A DNA stretch of 64,000 nt from NCBI GenBank assembly GCA_021229015.1, contig CM037789.1, forward strand, positions 33,182,346 through 33,246,345, in the 5' to 3' direction. This document shows, one piece after another, positions 60,806 to 64,000 of the stretch; the stretch's first letter is position 1; each line of letters opens with the position of its first letter. This DNA is from Solen grandis. Lineage: Eukaryota > Mollusca > Bivalvia > Adapedonta > Solenidae. Position numbers and translations under genes: made by a program. A model generated the notes under the pieces. That model did not search any database, had not been told where the DNA came from, and saw only the letters and a list, made by a program, of their open reading frames with translations.

Positions 60806-63340
60806 CAATTTCACTTAGCGTAATCAATCAGCCAATAAAGTGGAAACCGCACTTTATGCAACAACTGTTGAACAGTTCATGCTGTATTTTTGAATTCTCT
60901 CCTATTCCACATGACGTGTGATAAGTTTTCAACAACAGCAACATTAACAAAATAATGAATGCCACTTTGTTTCAGTGGGATGTTTTATGTCACAATCAAG
61001 TTGTATATTCTGTGTTGCATAAAATGTATCTTCTGAAAACACACTATATGATCCAGAATCCAATTACCTACATCTAGTTCATCTTAAGATATGTCTGGCA
61101 GCGAAAACTCTTTCCAAAAAAGGGAATTATTAACTTCATACTGCCTGGATATGAAATGTTAACCCCTCGAGAAAGAAGGAAACCTGTCATTACACTTGCA
61201 GACGCCGGGTGATTCTATGGATAGAATTCGACACTTAAATCGCCCACTTGGAATGATAAGCCCGTCTTTATGTAAAACCTCTTGTTTTCCAGAGATGCAT
61301 TTTGCAAGATTGCACGGTTGGTTTCGGTCATACAGAATTGACTGCTATTCAGCATTTGTTATAAGGTTTATTTCTCGTCCCCCCATTCTAGACTGATAAA
61401 ATATATACCATTGCTCGATAATCTATTTCTTGTTTTGTAAAAGCATTACCAATCTTCCAAACTTGAGGAAAAATAAATGTACCGGTATTTTCAATGGGTG
61501 CTGGATATGAAGCACTGACACAGCAACAGCAGAATTTGTCAGTGTGTGGTCAAATTTAGTTCAAAATACACCTAATTTACATAATTATTTAACTTTCCAT
61601 ATCAAAAAAATTGTGCCGTTTTACTAACAGGAAGATCCCTGTTATGAATGGTAGAGTGTGTACCAACCATACATAAAATTTTAAGTACTACTTTGTGCCA
61701 AATATCGTATATTCGAGCGCACGGACTACTTTTGAAGTGGAATGCAGATGACTAGTCTATTTGTGTAATGGCGTAAACCACATCGACATAAAATTTCAAC
61801 GTGTCGCACACATACAAACTGGTTAAAAGTCATAATGCGAATTTAAACATTACTGAATTCTATCCAGAAAATGCACTGTTTTTTTTAATATGCTGATAAC
61901 TGTCATGCCTAAGGGGTTGCAGAGACAATTATATCATTTAATTCACAACTGCCTTTGACAATATGAGCATGCGGTGAAAATTTATCGGTCTTTTATGTAC
62001 TTCTGTTCTGTCGTCGGTTTTCTTGTCGCTTCAGGGGATATTTTAAAATGGAACTTAAAAGACCTTGTCTGTTGGAACACTGGTATAATTACATTCAGCA
62101 GTCTGGCACGTGAACCGGAACATGTGTCGCCTTGTTTCCGGGTTGCTGAACTATTCATTGCAGCATGCCCGGGACATCCCTGTTAGACATTTCCGCCCTA
62201 TTCCCGCCATTTATGTGGCGTTGTTCACAGGCAACTACCCAGTATCCGAACTGTGTTTGGAAATATAGAAAAACAAAGACAGTGTTTGATTGATAATGGG
62301 GCATTTACTCGTAATGCCTTAAGAAAAAACATACCAAATAATATGTATTTTAGATAAATATTTTCAAATCTGGTCGGCATGAACCGCCACAAGAGCAACG
62401 CCACCACCGACGCCATTTATTTATAAATTGACTCCCTTATTTTTCTCATACAATATCGGACATATTGCATTTGACAGAGAGCCGAGATTATCCGTTTTGA
62501 GTACACGCCATATCCAGGATTCCCAAAGTTAACATGCAATATGTAAAGGAACAAACAACTAATACAAATTTGACATTTTTTATATGTTTAATTTGTGTGT
62601 AATATCATTTCGCGTTATGCAGTGTCACTACTTCATAAAGCATTCATTTAAAATAAACCCACCTAAATATCAGAATGTGTGGCTTTAAACATTACTTCTT
62701 CAATTGCTTTTTTCTAGCTGCTGCTTCTAGTACTATACAATATACATAAAATGCAATTTATGTAAGTTTTAATGAGAAAACAATTACTTACTATGAGGAG
62801 GGTAAATGATGTCATTACGATGGAAATAATTTTGTTTTGGTTGTTATTGTTTAAGATCATTTATCTTCATTTAAATAATGCATAACTAGTTACAAAAGAA
62901 AGTGTGCACTTAGGGTTTTGTCAATGGGTAATATCCGTTTGAAATATTTGCTGTTTATAATTTAATGTAAAATTATTTATGACACATTTCATGTACATAG
63001 TTGTGTCTGAATGGATCACCAGTTTAAGGGAATTTGTGCTAGAGGTCAAACGTACAATAAAGTTTCAAATTGCAACACTCAAATCATTTGAGAGTGATAA
63101 CTTTTACAATGGAAGAGAAAAGTTGTCCCCCACCTCGATAATGCAGCACTGTATTTGTTTTATAAGGTACACATGTTTCTTTTTTCGAGGTAAAAATAAT
63201 AGTGAGAAATAAAACATAAAGCTTAAGATGGCTGTTGACGTAGATAACATCTCTCTTTCATTGCAATATATATATAACAATAAATAAATAAAAAATCAGA
63301 CCCTGGTGTAATCCCCGATGACCAAGACACACAGTCACTG
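60806..63340. other. Intergenic, nothing firmly recognised
   Basis: AT-rich with local GC-richer patches near 62,100-62,420. No exon chain or conserved domain could be read. Confidence 0.4.
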
Positions 63341-63344
63341 AAGT

Positions 63345-63560
63345 CTTAACCCATACCATGCTAAATTTCTTAATTGGACTAATCCTTTATTCATTTTGGA
63401 CTGTACCATTAGTTGTTTATATGGGTGCTTATTGAAAGTTTACTGACTGAATAGCGGACAGTGCAGCCCATGATCAGTCTGCAGTGATGTGCAGGCTGAT
63501 CTTGGTCTGCACTGATGGTCAAAAAGACAGTCGCATGTGCTCACAGCACCAGTTTTATAG
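63345..63560. repeat. Dispersed foldback-type repeat
   Basis: 'aacccataccatgctaaatt' and the imperfect hairpin 'gatcagtctgca...tgcaggctgatcttggtctg' (about 63,473-63,512) match a repeat type I associate with heterodont bivalves, from memory. Confidence 0.5.
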
Positions 63561-64000
63561 CAAAGGAAAATACACACAAGATGTTAAGGATATTACAAAT
63601 TATATATTGTGTAAATGGTTTTGGCAAATTAAATAAGTCACTACTTATTCGTTGATCGTATATCGATCACCGAGACGTTTATTGTCTTCATAGCTTTAGA
63701 CTTTGTTCAAAGTGCATAATTGATTAGAAAAATACATATGCAAATCAAAAAATAAGTTGAACATGCTTTAAATGCTTTTGATCTTGCCAGTTTAAGATGG
63801 TTGTGATGACGGTCCTATGGGGTCTGTCCGTATCGTTATAATATAAGCACAGGACTGTGATCAATCTATGAATAATATATGAAGTGACTTTGATAATGCT
63901 CGGTCGCTTGTAAAACTCCAGCGGTTCAGTGAGTGATCAGAGAGGAAAAGGATCGTTGGTAAGATCTCGTTGATAGGAACAAAGAAACAATAAATAGTTG
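63561..64000. other. Nothing recognised at the right edge
   Basis: No gene or repeat boundary seen. Confidence 0.35.

Noticed and set aside
62225..62416. Minus-strand start of a gene (MASVVALLLWRFMP...)
   Set aside because: GC-rich start, but the frame drifts into AT-rich sequence with no donor or recognisable domain.

Overview
The window looks like nuclear DNA from a bivalve mollusc, probably a heterodont clam or mussel. This is inferred from three things: intron-rich gene structure with GT-AG junctions, very high density of short mobile elements, and several repeat motifs I associate with bivalve genomes (ATCCCCCGCCGA, TTAACCCTTTCCCTCAT, the 'gctcacctgag' and 'ccttccagctggcttacgg' types). 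Species cannot be fixed from sequence alone. Three 100-base N gaps (2379-2478, 16645-16744, 30994-31093) show it is a scaffold.

Left third (1-31 kb): a tandem array at about 3.5-16.6 kb repeats a 1.4-1.65 kb unit that carries two coding-looking exons. The copy at 7.6-9.4 kb is clean. The others are riddled with small, mostly single-base deletions. The pair encodes about 90 residues with a weak likeness to the C-terminal part of YAP/Yorkie coactivators. The array is interrupted at 9.48-10.87 kb by homopolymer junk (T92 followed by G44), and 16.7-27.9 kb is also error-rich, with a roughly 62-bp minisatellite at 24.4-25.9 kb. A long inverted-repeat element lies at 28.0-28.6 kb.

Middle (32.0-44.1 kb): the one clear host gene, on the + strand, is an MPND-type JAMM/MPN-domain protein. 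Nine exons with consistent phases encode the last 298 residues, including the complete metalloprotease motif (Glu, then HSH-x7-SxxD). The upstream exons, which should hold the RAMA domain, are not visible. The introns hold SINEs, MITEs and tandem repeats.

Right part (44.1-64 kb): no convincing host gene. It holds a 0.88-kb TIR element (45.2-46.0 kb), a 2.3-kb 22-bp satellite inside MITE-like ends (46.4-48.9 kb), piggyBac-like TTAA foldback MITEs, a 1.8-kb TIR element filled with about ten 156-bp repeats (49.9-51.7 kb), tRNA-derived SINEs, a 5'-truncated CR1/L2/Jockey-group reverse transcriptase (minus strand, 56.3-57.5 kb) nested in another repeat, and a 30-bp minisatellite (58.2-58.4 kb).
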